A stretch of DNA of 64,000 nucleotides from Anisodus tanguticus (taxonomy: Eukaryota; Streptophyta; Magnoliopsida; Solanales; Solanaceae). The stretch lies in contig CM067552.1 in NCBI GenBank assembly GCA_034509755.1, forward strand, positions 24,241,821 to 24,305,820, written 5' to 3'. Below, one piece after another: positions 48,621 to 59,795 of this stretch. The translations under genes were made by a program, and so were the position numbers. A model generated the notes under the pieces. That model searched no databases. It saw only the letters and a program-made list of their open reading frames with translations, and was not told the origin of the DNA. Every line of letters starts with the position of its first letter. The stretch's first letter is position 1.

Positions 48621-49412
48621 CGTCACGACCCATTTCGCGGGTCATGATAGTACCTACACTATCCCCCAGCCCCCAGGTAGGCTAACCATCCCCCAAAAAA
48701 ACTTTAAAACTTAGTAAGAAATGCGGAAATAAATACAGAAGGCCACACTAAATAGTCTTACCATACATATAATAAGTGCGGAAACTACTTAATAGTTACA
48801 ATCCTAAGTCCTGGTCTTAACTTGTACAAGAGCTTCTAAACTGAAATACAATGTCCGAATTACTGGAATACAAGTCTAGATAGTACTAAATTAGACTACT
48901 GTCTGTGGAAAAGGAAATAGAGAAAATAACATAGAAGAGATCTAGGGCAGTAGGTCTGAGTAGTAGCTCACCCTAATGCCTATGATAGATACCCTCAGGA
49001 TCAGTCATGAGGTCTCAAGCTGGAACCCAAATCAAACTTTGCACTCAACAAAAAGTGCAACAAGAGTAGTATTAGCATAACACTAGTACTCCTAGGCACC
49101 ATAGGCCGACAACGATTAGATAAAGCATGAAGATATAAAATTTAACAAGTAAGTAGATAAGGCAATCAAGTATAGTCATGAAATCATATCTCAAGTATGA
49201 GATCAAAGAATCATGTATTTCACCAAATAGACAATTACAGGCCACTAACTTAATAGTTATAGATGAATGAATAAATGCAATACTATTGCCATCTCTCTCC
49301 ACTATTGTACACATATGCTAAGGGTAATGCCTCAAAGTCATAACCCATTGGGGACCTACAAAGTCCATGTAGCACTCTCGCTCTCTGGTAAAGACCTCAT
49401 AGGCTATCAATA
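48621..49412 (-). repeat. LTR hosting element A, left part
   Basis: Begins with the LTR-end signature GTCACGACCCATTTCGCGGG (48622). It runs to a sub-repeat TCTCGCTCTCTGGTAAAGAC ... GGCTATCAA, where element A is inserted. The right part resumes at 59106 with the same sub-repeat. Confidence 0.7.
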
Positions 49413-51327
49413 TGTCACGCCTCAAACCATGGCATGGGAGTAACACGATACTCGATGCCTGAATACATATGAATGAGTTAACCACATGGCTTGCTGAATC
49501 AACATGGGCATCAACATTATAAAATAATAATTTAAAAGCATGTAAAACTAAATACTGTAATTATAGTTTGAAAATATAATTGCGAAATAATCTGAAAAAT
49601 GTAAAAAGTATGAATAACTAACATGACATGCTATACTAGTCTATGAAACCTCTGAACATGAGTCTGACTACTAAAAATTATTTAACAGGACAAGGCCTTG
49701 GAATACCTTTACTCCTTTACTATAAATCATGACATGAAAAATAATTAAACTAACACCCCGAATGAAATAGGGCTAACCAATAGATGATACTTAACAAATA
49801 CTAACGAACTGATCCGTCGTACTGAAACTCTATACTTGTATCATGAGATGAAGGCCCGGGAAAAAAAGGATTGTAGTCGTATGTAAAACAACTGAATGAA
49901 TAAGCATGGACATGAAAGAATGGAAATGGAAACTAAAACTGTAACCTGAGCATGAGCATGTATAATATCTGAGATGCATATAATAAACATGATCAATCAT
50001 TTTTAAATAGGAGAGCTTTAGTATAACCAACATGAAACCACCACACTAGATGTGGCGTTTAATCTCTATCCAATCAGCTAAGACATCTCGTACCTTGTTG
50101 GGGTACGAGACATGAACATGAAATGAATGGACCAATAACCCACACTGGATAACATGAAGAAATTATCTTAACTGGGAGGAGCGATCCTTATCCTACATTG
50201 GCATATGTAGTTTTAGGTATTGAACCTTCTCGGTAATCTATGCAACTCCCAAAATATGAACATGAATATAATTGGCTTGTAAACCCATGAATTTCATAAA
50301 CATGGCTTGTAAACATGATTGTAAGTATAACTTAACATGAATACAGATATATAATGTAACTTGTATGAAACATGGAAACATGTAAGAATCATTGAGTAGG
50401 GTAATATTAGTTCATGACTTGTAGCTGACAACCCATGGAATACAAACCATGGTGTTAATGTATTACAGACATGTTCATGAAAATCATAATGAAATATCAT
50501 GAATTCAACTTACGAATTTGTAATAATATCATGACATACAACAATACATGTAGTTAGGGCTATCATAAACTTTGAAACAAAAACCCTAAACTTGTGGAAA
50601 TTTTGGTTCATGGATAATCGTGGTGTGGGGAAGAACAATGATGCTCTCATATGTGAATAGAAGCTCTATATACCTTAATCTCTCCTAGTCTTGTAATAAA
50701 GGTCTGAACTTGAAGAACAAATTCAAAATCATGAACCTTCTATCCTTGAAAAGGTTTTATCTTGAAAACCCTAGGTTATAAGACGTAGGATTTTTCTTAG
50801 AATATGCTTATAATTGTTAATAAATGTGTTAGAATACATGGAAATGACTTAACTTGATCTATGTGGATGATGGGAGGAAGAGAACTTTATGCTAGGACTT
50901 AGGAGAATGAATACTGAAATTAAAAAACTGAAAAATATTGTATTTATATTGTTCAGTTGTCAGGCTAATTTTATGGTAGCTTTGACGAATCGTATAATAT
51001 TTCACGATCCGTGAAAGTGGTTGTGAATCAGTTCCAGTCGATTTTCCCTTGCCCCTTTCTATGGTCTGTAAAATACTCTACGATGGAATTTATGATCCGT
51101 AAAACTTATACGGCCCGTAAAACCTACCGTAATTCTAAATCAGTGTCTTGAATTTTTGGGTCAGTCTTAAGGTACACTTTCACAGCTCGTAAAACATTTT
51201 ACAGACCAAGAATTTGAGCATAAAAGTAACGCTGATTTTGACGAATTGTTAATCCCAACATATTCAACGCGGTTTTTAACCATTGAATCATGGATAAGGC
51301 ATAATTTAAAGGGATGAGGTGTTACAA
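49413..51327 (-). repeat. 3' LTR of element A
   Basis: 1.9 kb, plus-strand text TGTCACGCCTCAAACCATGG... to ...GATGAGGTGTTACA. It shares long stretches with 57125-59105, such as CATGGAAACATGTAAGA, AACAAAAACCCTAAACTTGT and CATGGATAATCGTGGTGTG. It includes a CG-rich inverted-repeat cluster (50985-51230). Confidence 0.85.
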
Positions 51328-52556
51328 TATCTCTGATGTATATAGGGAGGGGATTGTATGGTTAGGTTGGTCAGAGTTAGTTTGGGACTGGACGGACATA
51401 AATATGGGAGTCAAATGGAGGTTGGAGGAATAGGACGGTTTTCAGACAGTTTAGGTTTGTGGGAGGTGTATGGGTTCCCTTACGTGGTTTGGGGCTACGA
51501 CATTTTGAAAGGATGAACTAGACACGTTGTAGGTTATGTTGGTGGTTAGATGGTAGTAAGGTGGCAGAAACTGGTCGGGACAGTAAGGTATGAAGGTTGA
51601 ACCCGGTGAGGAAGATGGAGTAGTTAGTTGGGTTTTCAGGTGTTTTTTGGAGGTGTTGGTTAACAATATTTTTGGTGTAGGTTTGGGAATTGTTGTAGTG
51701 TATTGGGGTGAAAGGGATTAGGCAGTTTGGACAGATTGGGAACGAAATTGATAGATAAGTTCGGGTGCGGCTAAAGTTATTTAGGCCGAGATGACCTTCT
51801 AATGTGTTTGTGACAAAGTAACTGGATAGAACCTTGTCTTGGGTATAGTTAGATCACAAAATTTCTAATTAGACTTACACTAGCGTTTTTGACCACAAAA
51901 GGACCAAGGGTTGGACCACAAAAAGACCAATATTTGGCTCACAAAAGGACCAACTATGATAATAACACAAAAGTTGAATAACTTAGCAAAGTTTGAGAAA
52001 AACACAAATATATTTCATAAAATTTCAATGTCTCCTTTCATCAACTACATTACCTATTCTACTAGTTCTAAACCTTCTAGAATAGGTAACAAGATATACA
52101 TAAAAATGCATCTAGGCCGAATGGAAAAGGGGGAGTGGTTCAGCCGATTTGGGAGAAGGGAAAAGACCCAACTCTTCATGTTCTCTAGGCCACCCTTTTG
52201 TGTCATACATGTAGATAAGTGCATGAACTAGCTAGTTCATGAATTACCTCCTTAGGGAACGTTGGAAGCTTCTCCTTCTAGATGGTTCTCGTCTTGGTCA
52301 TCTTATCTTATTACATGGAATAGCAATTAAGCTATAAGGAGATATAGTAATTAAGATAGGAATTAAAAGAAGTTAAAAGGTGGTCTCGGCCAAGACCTAC
52401 GTAAAAGCCGAAAAAAATGTTTCCTTCTTGGATCTTCAAGTCTTGTGTTCAACTCCACTACGCATTAAGCATGTCACCATATGACGGTTGGCAATCTTTG
52501 GCACTTCTAGCAAATCACCTTGCGGCTCATGTTGGAAACTTAAGTTTACGGCCTTT
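51328..52556. other. Unexplained segment between polypurine tract and 3' LTR of element A
   Basis: 1.23 kb with no legible domain. 51330-51800 is strikingly G-rich and C-poor on the plus strand. 51887-51958 holds three 24-bp tandem units. 52060-52400 is AT-rich with palindromic words (CTAGCTAGTTCATG). In a standard element the 3' LTR would follow within a few bases of the tract at 52570. This may be a distal untranslated region, an insertion, or a second tract-to-LTR spacer. Confidence 0.6.
51887..51958. repeat. Three 24-bp tandem units
   Basis: Three units with the core GACCACAAAAGGACCAA (variants GACCACAAAAAGACCAA and GCTCACAAAAGGACCAA), spaced 24 bp apart. Confidence 0.85.
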
Positions 52557-52563
52557 TTTTCAT

Positions 52564-52599
52564 CAATCTCCCTCTTCGGATCATTCGTCCTCAAATGAT
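52564..52599 (-). promoter_or_regulatory. Polypurine tract and adjacent hairpin motif of element A
   Basis: The minus strand reads GAGGGAGATTG (52564-52574). Just upstream, 52580-52599 (plus ATCATTCGTCCTCAAATGAT) forms a stem of 6 of 7 bases around a 6-base loop, the same motif as in E1, E2 and E5. Confidence 0.7.
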
Positions 52600-52816
52600 A
52601 GGTCATGGATAGGAATGCGATTAACTCAAGAACTTGTGGACATGGAATGAGTACATGAATGTGAAGAAACATGGTATAGATCATGAGGACTATAATGACA
52701 TGATTACATGAAAACATAAACATGGGGGCATGAGACATGAATAATGAATACATGAACGTGATACATGATGCATGGGAATGAAGGGGGACATGACATGAAT
52801 ACTGGAGGTATTTACC

Positions 52817-55700
52817 TTATACACTTTCTACTTGATCCTCAAACAAGTGCGGGTATCTGGATTTCATGTCCTATTCAGCTTCTTATGTAGCCTCCTCAAG
52901 TTTCTAACTCATCCACAACACTTTTACCGAGGCAAATTCCTTATTCCTCAACTTGCTAACCTGACGATCCAGAATAGCAATAGGGACCTCTTCATAGGTT
53001 AGGCCATCCTTAATTATGATGGATTCGGTAGGAATAACCAATGACGGGTCTCCCACACACTTCCTCAATATAAATACATGAAACACTGGGTGCACAATAA
53101 CTAATTCTTGTGGTAGTTCAAGATCATAAGCCACTTGGCCAATCCATTGCAGGATCCTGTATGGCCCGATATATCTTGGACTGAGTTTCCCTTTCTTTCC
53201 ATATCAAATGACACCCTTCATAGGTGAATGTTTCAGAAAACCCAATCATCAACCTGAAACTTCAAGTCTCTATGTCTCACGTATGAATAGGACTTTTGGA
53301 GACTGTGAGTTGTCTTCAAATACTCCTGAATTAGGAATAGCAATGTTATGAGCCAACCCATTAGGCCTCTGGTGCTCGACCTTCACCTGCTGACAGGTTA
53401 GCCACATAGCCATAAAATATGCTATGTTCTTCTTCATATCGTTTCCACCAATAAATTTTCTTAAGATCGTGCTACATCTTTGTAGAACCTGGGTGAATGG
53501 AATGCCTGGAATTTTGTGCTTCTACCATGATTCACTCCCTAAGTCCATCCACATCTGGAACACATAACCTACCTTGGTACCTCAAAGTACCGCCATTTCC
53601 CCTTGTTCAAAAGTCATAGTCTTATGCTTGTGAATCCACTCAGTTTAGGTTCAACAAATAGGGATCATTAAAAAATTTATCCTTAACTTTTTCTACTAAA
53701 GAGGATTCGGACCTCTTTTGGAGAACAACGCCACCATCTTCAGAGTCCATATGTTGAACTCCTAAACTGGCAGTTGGTGAACTTCCTTTACCATGGTTCT
53801 CTTTATTTATTCGATATGAGCTAAGATTCACATGGATCGCTGACAAAGAGCATCTGCTACCACGTTCTCTTTCTTTGGATGATAGAGAACATCCACATCA
53901 TAATCCTTAAGCAATTCGAGCATCTCCTATTTCTAAGATTAAACTCTTGTTGCTTGAAAATATACTGAAGGCTCTTGTGGTCTGTGAAAATGTCAACGTG
54001 AACCCCATACAAATAATGACGTCATATCTTGAGTGCGAAAACCACAACTGCCAATTCTAAATTATGAGTTGGATCATTATTTTAATGAGGTTTAATCTGT
54101 CTGGATGCATAAGCTATAACCTTACGTTGCTGCATTAGGACACATCTAAGACTAACGCCTGATGCGTCGTAATACACTACGAAACCGTCGGTTCCCTCTG
54201 GTAATATCAAAATTGGGGCAGAAGTCAAGCTCATTTTCAATTCTTTGACACTGTGCTCACAGGCATGTTACCACTAAAATTTAACTTTCTTCTGAGTCAA
54301 TCTAGTCAACAGAGCTGAGATAGAGGAAAAACTCTCTACGAAACAGCTATAATGGCCTACCAGACCCAAGAAACTTCTTATCTTGGAGAGTAAAGTGGGT
54401 CTAGGCCAATTCTTTACTGCCTCAATTTTTTTCTAAAAATCTACTTTCAAGCCTTCTCTAGAAATGACATGGCCTAGAAATGCCACTGAGTTCAACCAAA
54501 TCTCACACTTGGAAAATTTTGCATAAAGCCTGCGATCCTGAAGTGTTTGCAAGACTATTTTGAGATGTTCTACATGGCCAGTCTTACTACGAGAGTAAAA
54601 CATAATGTCATTAATGAACACAATGATGAAGAGATCGAGGTAAAGTTTGAAAACCCTATTCATAAGGTGCATGAAAGTAGCTGGTGCATTCGTCAAACCG
54701 AATGACATGAAACAAAATTTGAAATCACCATAATGAGTTCTGAAGGTGGTTTTTGGAATATCAACTTCATTAATCTTAAGTAGATATTAAGTAGATGGTG
54801 CCCTGATCTGAGGTTAATTATGGAATAACATTATGCACCGTGAAGTTGGTCAAATAAGTCATCGATTCTGGGAAGAGGATACTTGTTTTTAAGAGTGACC
54901 TTGTTCAATTGGAGATAGTCAATGCACATACACAAATATCGATCTTTCTTTTGGATGAACAAAACTAGTGCACCCCAAGGTGAGTCACTTGGCCTAATAA
55001 ATCCCTTATGAAAGAGATCTTTCAACTAGGCTTTTAAATCTCCTAACTATGCTGGAGCCATTCTGTATGGCGGAATAGATATCAACTTAGTGTCGTGAAG
55101 TAAATCAAGTCCAAAGTCAATCTCCCTGTCCGGAGGGACTCTAGGAAGCTCTTCTGGAATGACTTTTAAAAATTTGTTGACAATTGGTATGGTCTAGGTA
55201 TCTGTATTTCCTGACCCGAACTGGATGGTAGATGTACCCCTTGGATATCATCTTTCTGGCTTTAAGATAGGAAATAAACCTATATATGGGTGCTACTGCA
55301 TCACACTTCAATTTTATGACTAGTTTACCAGGAAATTCAAAACTCACAATTTTGGTTCTACAACCTACAGTGGCATAACATGAAAACAACTAATCCATTC
55401 CCATGATTACATCAAAGTCTACCATTTCTAATTATATCAAGTCGGCAATAACTGACTCCCCAACTAGAGTGGATACTTCAAAGGGTTCTTGCAACTTTTC
55501 TGGCTCTATCCTAAACTTCTTAACAATAAATGAGGTTACTTATGACAGAGTGGATCCAAGATCCATAAGGGCATAAATGTCAAAAGTGAAAATGGTTAGT
55601 ATACATGAGACAACATCTGCACGAGCCTCTATATCCTGACAACCAGATATGCATACAAGCGGTTCGGACCTCCACCTACATTCCTAGACTTAGTTGCACC
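52817..55700 (-). pseudogene. Element A pol: protease, RT, RNase H, integrase, chromodomain
   Basis: Minus-strand order: protease/linker (about 55141-55690; FSCYATVGCRTKIV, FISYLKARKMISKG); RT fingers (54831-55025; GFIRPSDSPWGALVLFIQKK, CIDYLQLNKVT); RT palm (54433-54708; MSFGLTNAPATF, then FINDIMFYSRS); RNase H (about 53960-54230; YYDASG, NLELAVVVF, TDHKSLQYIF, with Asp, Glu and Asp present); integrase (about 53130-53900); chromodomain (52817-53040; YEEVPIAILDRQVSKLRNKE). The catalytic Asp-Asp pair of RT (normally IDDI) is Asn-Asp: the Asn codon is at 54610-54612. A single substitution thus disables the enzyme, besides many stops and frameshifts. The order RT-RNase H-integrase-chromodomain defines a chromovirus. 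Confidence 0.88.
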
Positions 55701-56898
55701 ACACCCATAATGGTCTTGAGTATTGCGAGAAGCTGGTGAATTTGTGGACGTAGCCACATTACCTCAGGTTCCCAATCTCACTGATGGGCAGTCTCTATGA
55801 AAGTGGCATTGTTTGGCCGCACCCAAAATAGATATTGATGCCCTTGGGTGTCTCTCGACCCACTTACTACAAACCGGGTTATCATACGTCTTTTTCCTAC
55901 ACTAGCCTAAGATTGCAAACCTATTTCCCTAAAATTCTATCTTCTTTAATCATTTCTGAACTTTGAGACTAAGGCATTGGCTGCAGATCGGGCGGGTCCT
56001 GATGACCTATTTTTAAAGGATTGTCTGCCACCTCCTCCTCTATGACATAAGTGATCTATAGACTTAGCTCTTTTGTTAAACTCCCTATCTTTCTCTTTCT
56101 GCAATTGTTCCTCTTCTTTCTTCCTATCCTCATTACCCTGAACAAAAGCAACCATTTTGGTAATGATCATCTCTTTATTATGAGCAACATTATTAGCATC
56201 ACTGAACAACTAGGGCTCGAGACCTAATAAAAATTATCTAACTCTTGCCCTCATATATGTAACCATGTGTGGAGCATACTTATCCAATGAGACGAACTTG
56301 AGATAGTATTCATGTATGCTCATGGTTTTCTATTTGAGCCTCTCAAACTCTAGGGCCTTGTAGTAGAAAGTGTTCAATTAAGGCTCTATGAATTCATCCC
56401 AAACTACAGGTGTTGTATCAACCCCTCGAGACTGTTCCCATTTCTCATACCAAGTATTTGCGACGTCCTGAAACTAATAGGCACCAAACTCTATTGCCTC
56501 TATTTTTGTGGCATACATAGCACACATGACCTTTTGAATCCCGTTAATAAAACTCTGTGGGTCCTCTGTCTTGTTGGACACTATGAATAATAGCGGTTTC
56601 ATGCAAATAAACTCCACGATCATGAAACTAGACGCCCCTCCGCTGATAACATTATTCGAAGTGGTCCTCTAACGCTTAGCCTAAGTGGCAACAATCTGAG
56701 TGAGAACTGAATAGCTCCTCTGACATCTATATCTGTAGCACTGGGTCGCAGATTGACTGTGGAACTAGCCCTTGCGGGACTTTCAATAGCTAGTGGGGGT
56801 GAAGTAGGGGGCACTAAAACCGATACAACTCCCTGAGCCTGAGAGACACTCCTTGGGTAGTATTAGCAGCAACCCTCTTGCTTGTAGTTGACTTTCAT
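55701..56898 (-). pseudogene. Element A gag, decayed
   Basis: An ATG at 56898-56896 opens a Pro/Ser-rich N-terminus (56620-56814; PPTSPPLAIESPARA). The capsid-like retrotransposon gag domain follows at about 56230-56600 (FINGIQKVMCAMYATKIEAI, VANTWYEKWEQSRG), with frame breaks. 55946-56209 is open and gives a coiled, Lys/Glu-rich stretch (RKKEEEQLQKEKDREFNKRA) leading to the Ser/Arg-rich linker. The CCHC knuckle expected near 55850 is not readable. Gag would form the particle that encloses the RNA. This copy cannot. Confidence 0.8.
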
Positions 56899-57106
56899 TT
56901 AACAGGATTTTTTCTAAAATACATAATATGAATGAGTTAGAAGAATTTCCTGAAGATATAGCTCTAACTGCACCATTTAGAGTATGAAAGAAGTGAGAGA
57001 ATCCTAAATGTCATGGTGGTTAATTTTTTACATGTGTGGTGCGCACACATATAAAAGTGATTCCACTGGACATGATTTTATAGACTCCCTAAGACACTTG
57101 AACCTA

Positions 57107-57119
57107 GGCTCTGATACCA
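57107..57119 (-). promoter_or_regulatory. Primer binding site of element A
   Basis: The minus strand reads TGGTATCAGAGCC, an exact match to the complement of the initiator Met tRNA 3' end. It lies 5 bp from the 5' LTR. Confidence 0.9.
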
Positions 57120-57124
57120 AGCTT

Positions 57125-59105
57125 TGTCCAGTCCCTAACCATGGCTTAGGCATAACATGTCACTTAGTGCCTAACTACATGTGACCAAGTGAACCACATG
57201 GCTCGATGAATCAACATGGGAAACAAAATAATAAATTAATAATTTAAAAACATGTAAAACTGCATATTGTAATTATAGTGGGAAAATATAATTACAGAAA
57301 TAATCTGAAAATGTAATAAGTGTGAATAACTTACATGATATGCTAGACTATTATATGAAACCTCTAAACATGAGTCTGACTGCTAAAAACTATTTAGCAG
57401 AACAAGGCCCTGACATACCTTTAGTGTAAAGCATGACATGAAAAATAATTAAACTAACACCCAATATGAAATGGGGCTCACCAATAGTTGATACTGAAGA
57501 AATCCTAGCAAATTGATTCGTCATCCTAAAACTCCATACATGCATCGGAAGATGCAGTCCCCAGGCAAAAGGGACATAAGTACATTTGAATTGTCCTCAT
57601 ATGTAAAGAAATTGTAATAAGCATTGACATGAAATAAGTACATGAGAAATCATGTAATTCAAAGCATGGTGTTCGATCAGCTAAGACATCTCGTTAATAA
57701 ACATTGTAAATAAACATTGTTAATGAGCATCTATAATATCTGACATGAATTTAATAAACATTGTAAATAATTTTTAAATGGGAGAGCTTTAGTATAACCA
57801 ACATGAAACCACCATGTTAGAATGTGGCATCTGATCTTTGTTCGATCAGCTAAGACATCTCGTACCTTACTGGGGTACTATACATGAACATGACATGGTT
57901 GGATCCGATAACACACAATGGGTAACATAAAGGAATTTTCCTAACATGGCTGAGCGATCCTTATCGTACGTTGGTATACAAAGTTTTAGGTACTAAAACT
58001 TCTTAATAACATATGCAACTCCCAAAACATGAACATGAACATGAATGTAATTGGCTTGTAAGCCCATAGATTTCATAAACATCATTTGTACACATGGTTG
58101 TAAGTACAAATTAACATGAATATACATATGTAATATAACTTGTATGAAACATGGAAACATGTAAGATTCATGGAGTAGAGTAATATTGGTTCGTGACTTG
58201 TAACTGAGAAATCATGTAATTCAAAGCATGGTGTTCATGGATTACGCAGAGGTTTATGGAAATCATAATGACATAACAAGAATTCAACTAATGAATTTGT
58301 AATAATATCATGACATATAGTAATACATATAGATAGGGTTATCAGGAACTTAGAAACAAAAACCCTAAACTTGTGGAAATTTGTGTTTCATGGATAATCG
58401 TGGTGTGAGGAATAATAATGATGTTTCGACACATGGATAGAAGCTCTACATACCCTAATCACTCCTAGACTTGTAATAAAGGTCTGATCTTAAAGAAGAA
58501 CTAACCTTGAGAAGGGTTTATCTTGAAAACCATAGGTTACGAGACATAGGATTTTGGTTATAATCCCCTTAAAATTGTTAATAAACGTGTTAGAATACAT
58601 GGGAGTGACTTACCTTGAGCTATGAGGAAGATGGGAGGAAGAGAGCTTCGTGTTAGGGCTTGGGAGAATGAAGAATGAAATAAAAAGACTGAAAATGCAG
58701 TATTTATACTATTTAGTCGTCGGGCGAATTTCACGATACCTTTGGCGGACCACTTTTTATTTTTCACAGTTCGTGATTGTGGTCGTGAATCGGTTCCAGT
58801 GAGTGATTTTCCATTGCCCCTTTATACGGTCTAAAAGACGGTCTGTAAATATTCTACGGTGGAATTTACCGTCTGTAAAACTTATATGGCCCATAAAACC
58901 ATTGTAATTCTAAAACAATGTCCTGGATTTCTGGGTCAGTCTTACGGTATGCATTCACATCCCGTAAAACATTTTATGGTCCGTGAATCTGAGCTTAAAA
59001 GTAAAGAACGTTGATTTCGACGAATTTTTAATCCCAACATTTTCCACTTGGTGTTTAACCCCTAAATCATGGATAAGGCTTAGTTTAAAGGCACCAGGTG
59101 TTACA
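57125..59105 (-). repeat. 5' LTR of element A
   Basis: 1981 bp, plus-strand text TGTCCAGTCCCTAACCATGG... to ...CACCAGGTGTTACA. A short internal repeat of GTAAATAAACATTGT / AATAAACATTGTAAATAA lies at 57690-57770, absent from the 3' LTR. A CG-rich cluster of GTCTGTAAA and TACGGT words lies at 58730-58990. Confidence 0.85.
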
Positions 59106-59795
59106 CAATCACTCTTGCTCTCCGGCAAAGACCTCAGAGGCTATCAATCAATCTCCGGAAAAGACCTTAGAGGATATCACTCACTTTACCATCATATCAA
59201 TCATATGAGAAATACGGAAGGCATGTCATGCATGGAGTCAATTTCAACAATATCACAAATCATAGAATCAATAGATACATGTTGTGCATACTTATCACAA
59301 CTCAAGTCATCAATATTACCCTTTCCTTTTCATGAGATAGGTTAGTTACCAAGTGATAAGGATAGATTTAAACAATACTCACAAATAACAACTTCAACCC
59401 AACCTAAGTGGAATTTATCACCACAACCATGCACGAAGTCCTATCATATTTTCCCTATCAATTTCTACAAAATACATACGATTCTATAATCGGAGTCTAA
59501 AAAGATAAGCCATAGCCTACCTCAAAGCGAATCATGAGACACGAACCCTCAAGCCGGAGCCTTTCCTTTTCGAAATGCCTCTGAATGACCCCCAAACTGT
59601 TAAAATATGTAATTTACATAAGTATATGATTTTGTAGACACCCATATTTCTATGATAATAATTTGGGTCCAAAACGTCACCCAAAAAGCCAATCCTGAGC
59701 TTCAAAGGTAAAAACTGTATTTTCATTGTAAAATTGAGTCCAATATAGTCAAAAAAGTACTCTACGAGTTAAAATGAGTCCAATGACACCCATAT
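59106..59795 (-). repeat. LTR hosting element A, right part
   Basis: Opens with two sub-repeat copies (CAATCACTCTTGCTCTCCGG, then CAATCTCCGGAAAAGACC) matching the sequence just left of element A. It continues as non-coding LTR to 59795, where E5 begins. Confidence 0.7.

Larger units (their letters stand above)
49413..59105 (-). mobile_element. Element A: complete but dead Ty3/gypsy chromovirus (Tekay/Del type)
   Basis: 5' LTR 57125-59105, primer site 57107-57119, gag, protease region, RT, RNase H, integrase and chromodomain (pol stop at 52817), polypurine tract near 52570, an unexplained segment 51328-52556, and 3' LTR 49413-51327. The five flanking bases are CAATA (49408-49412) and CAATC (59106-59110), a duplication with one change. 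The LTRs differ at roughly one base in seven by eye, so the insertion is old. It sits inside a tandem sub-repeat of another LTR. Confidence 0.88.

Noticed and set aside
52417..52650. 77-codon plus-strand frame at the edge of element A internal region
   Set aside because: It runs antisense through the polypurine tract and hairpin motif. No domain.
58983..59345. 120-codon plus-strand frame
   Set aside because: It bridges the end of the element A LTR and the tandem sub-repeat of the host LTR, so it is a chance product of the insertion junction.
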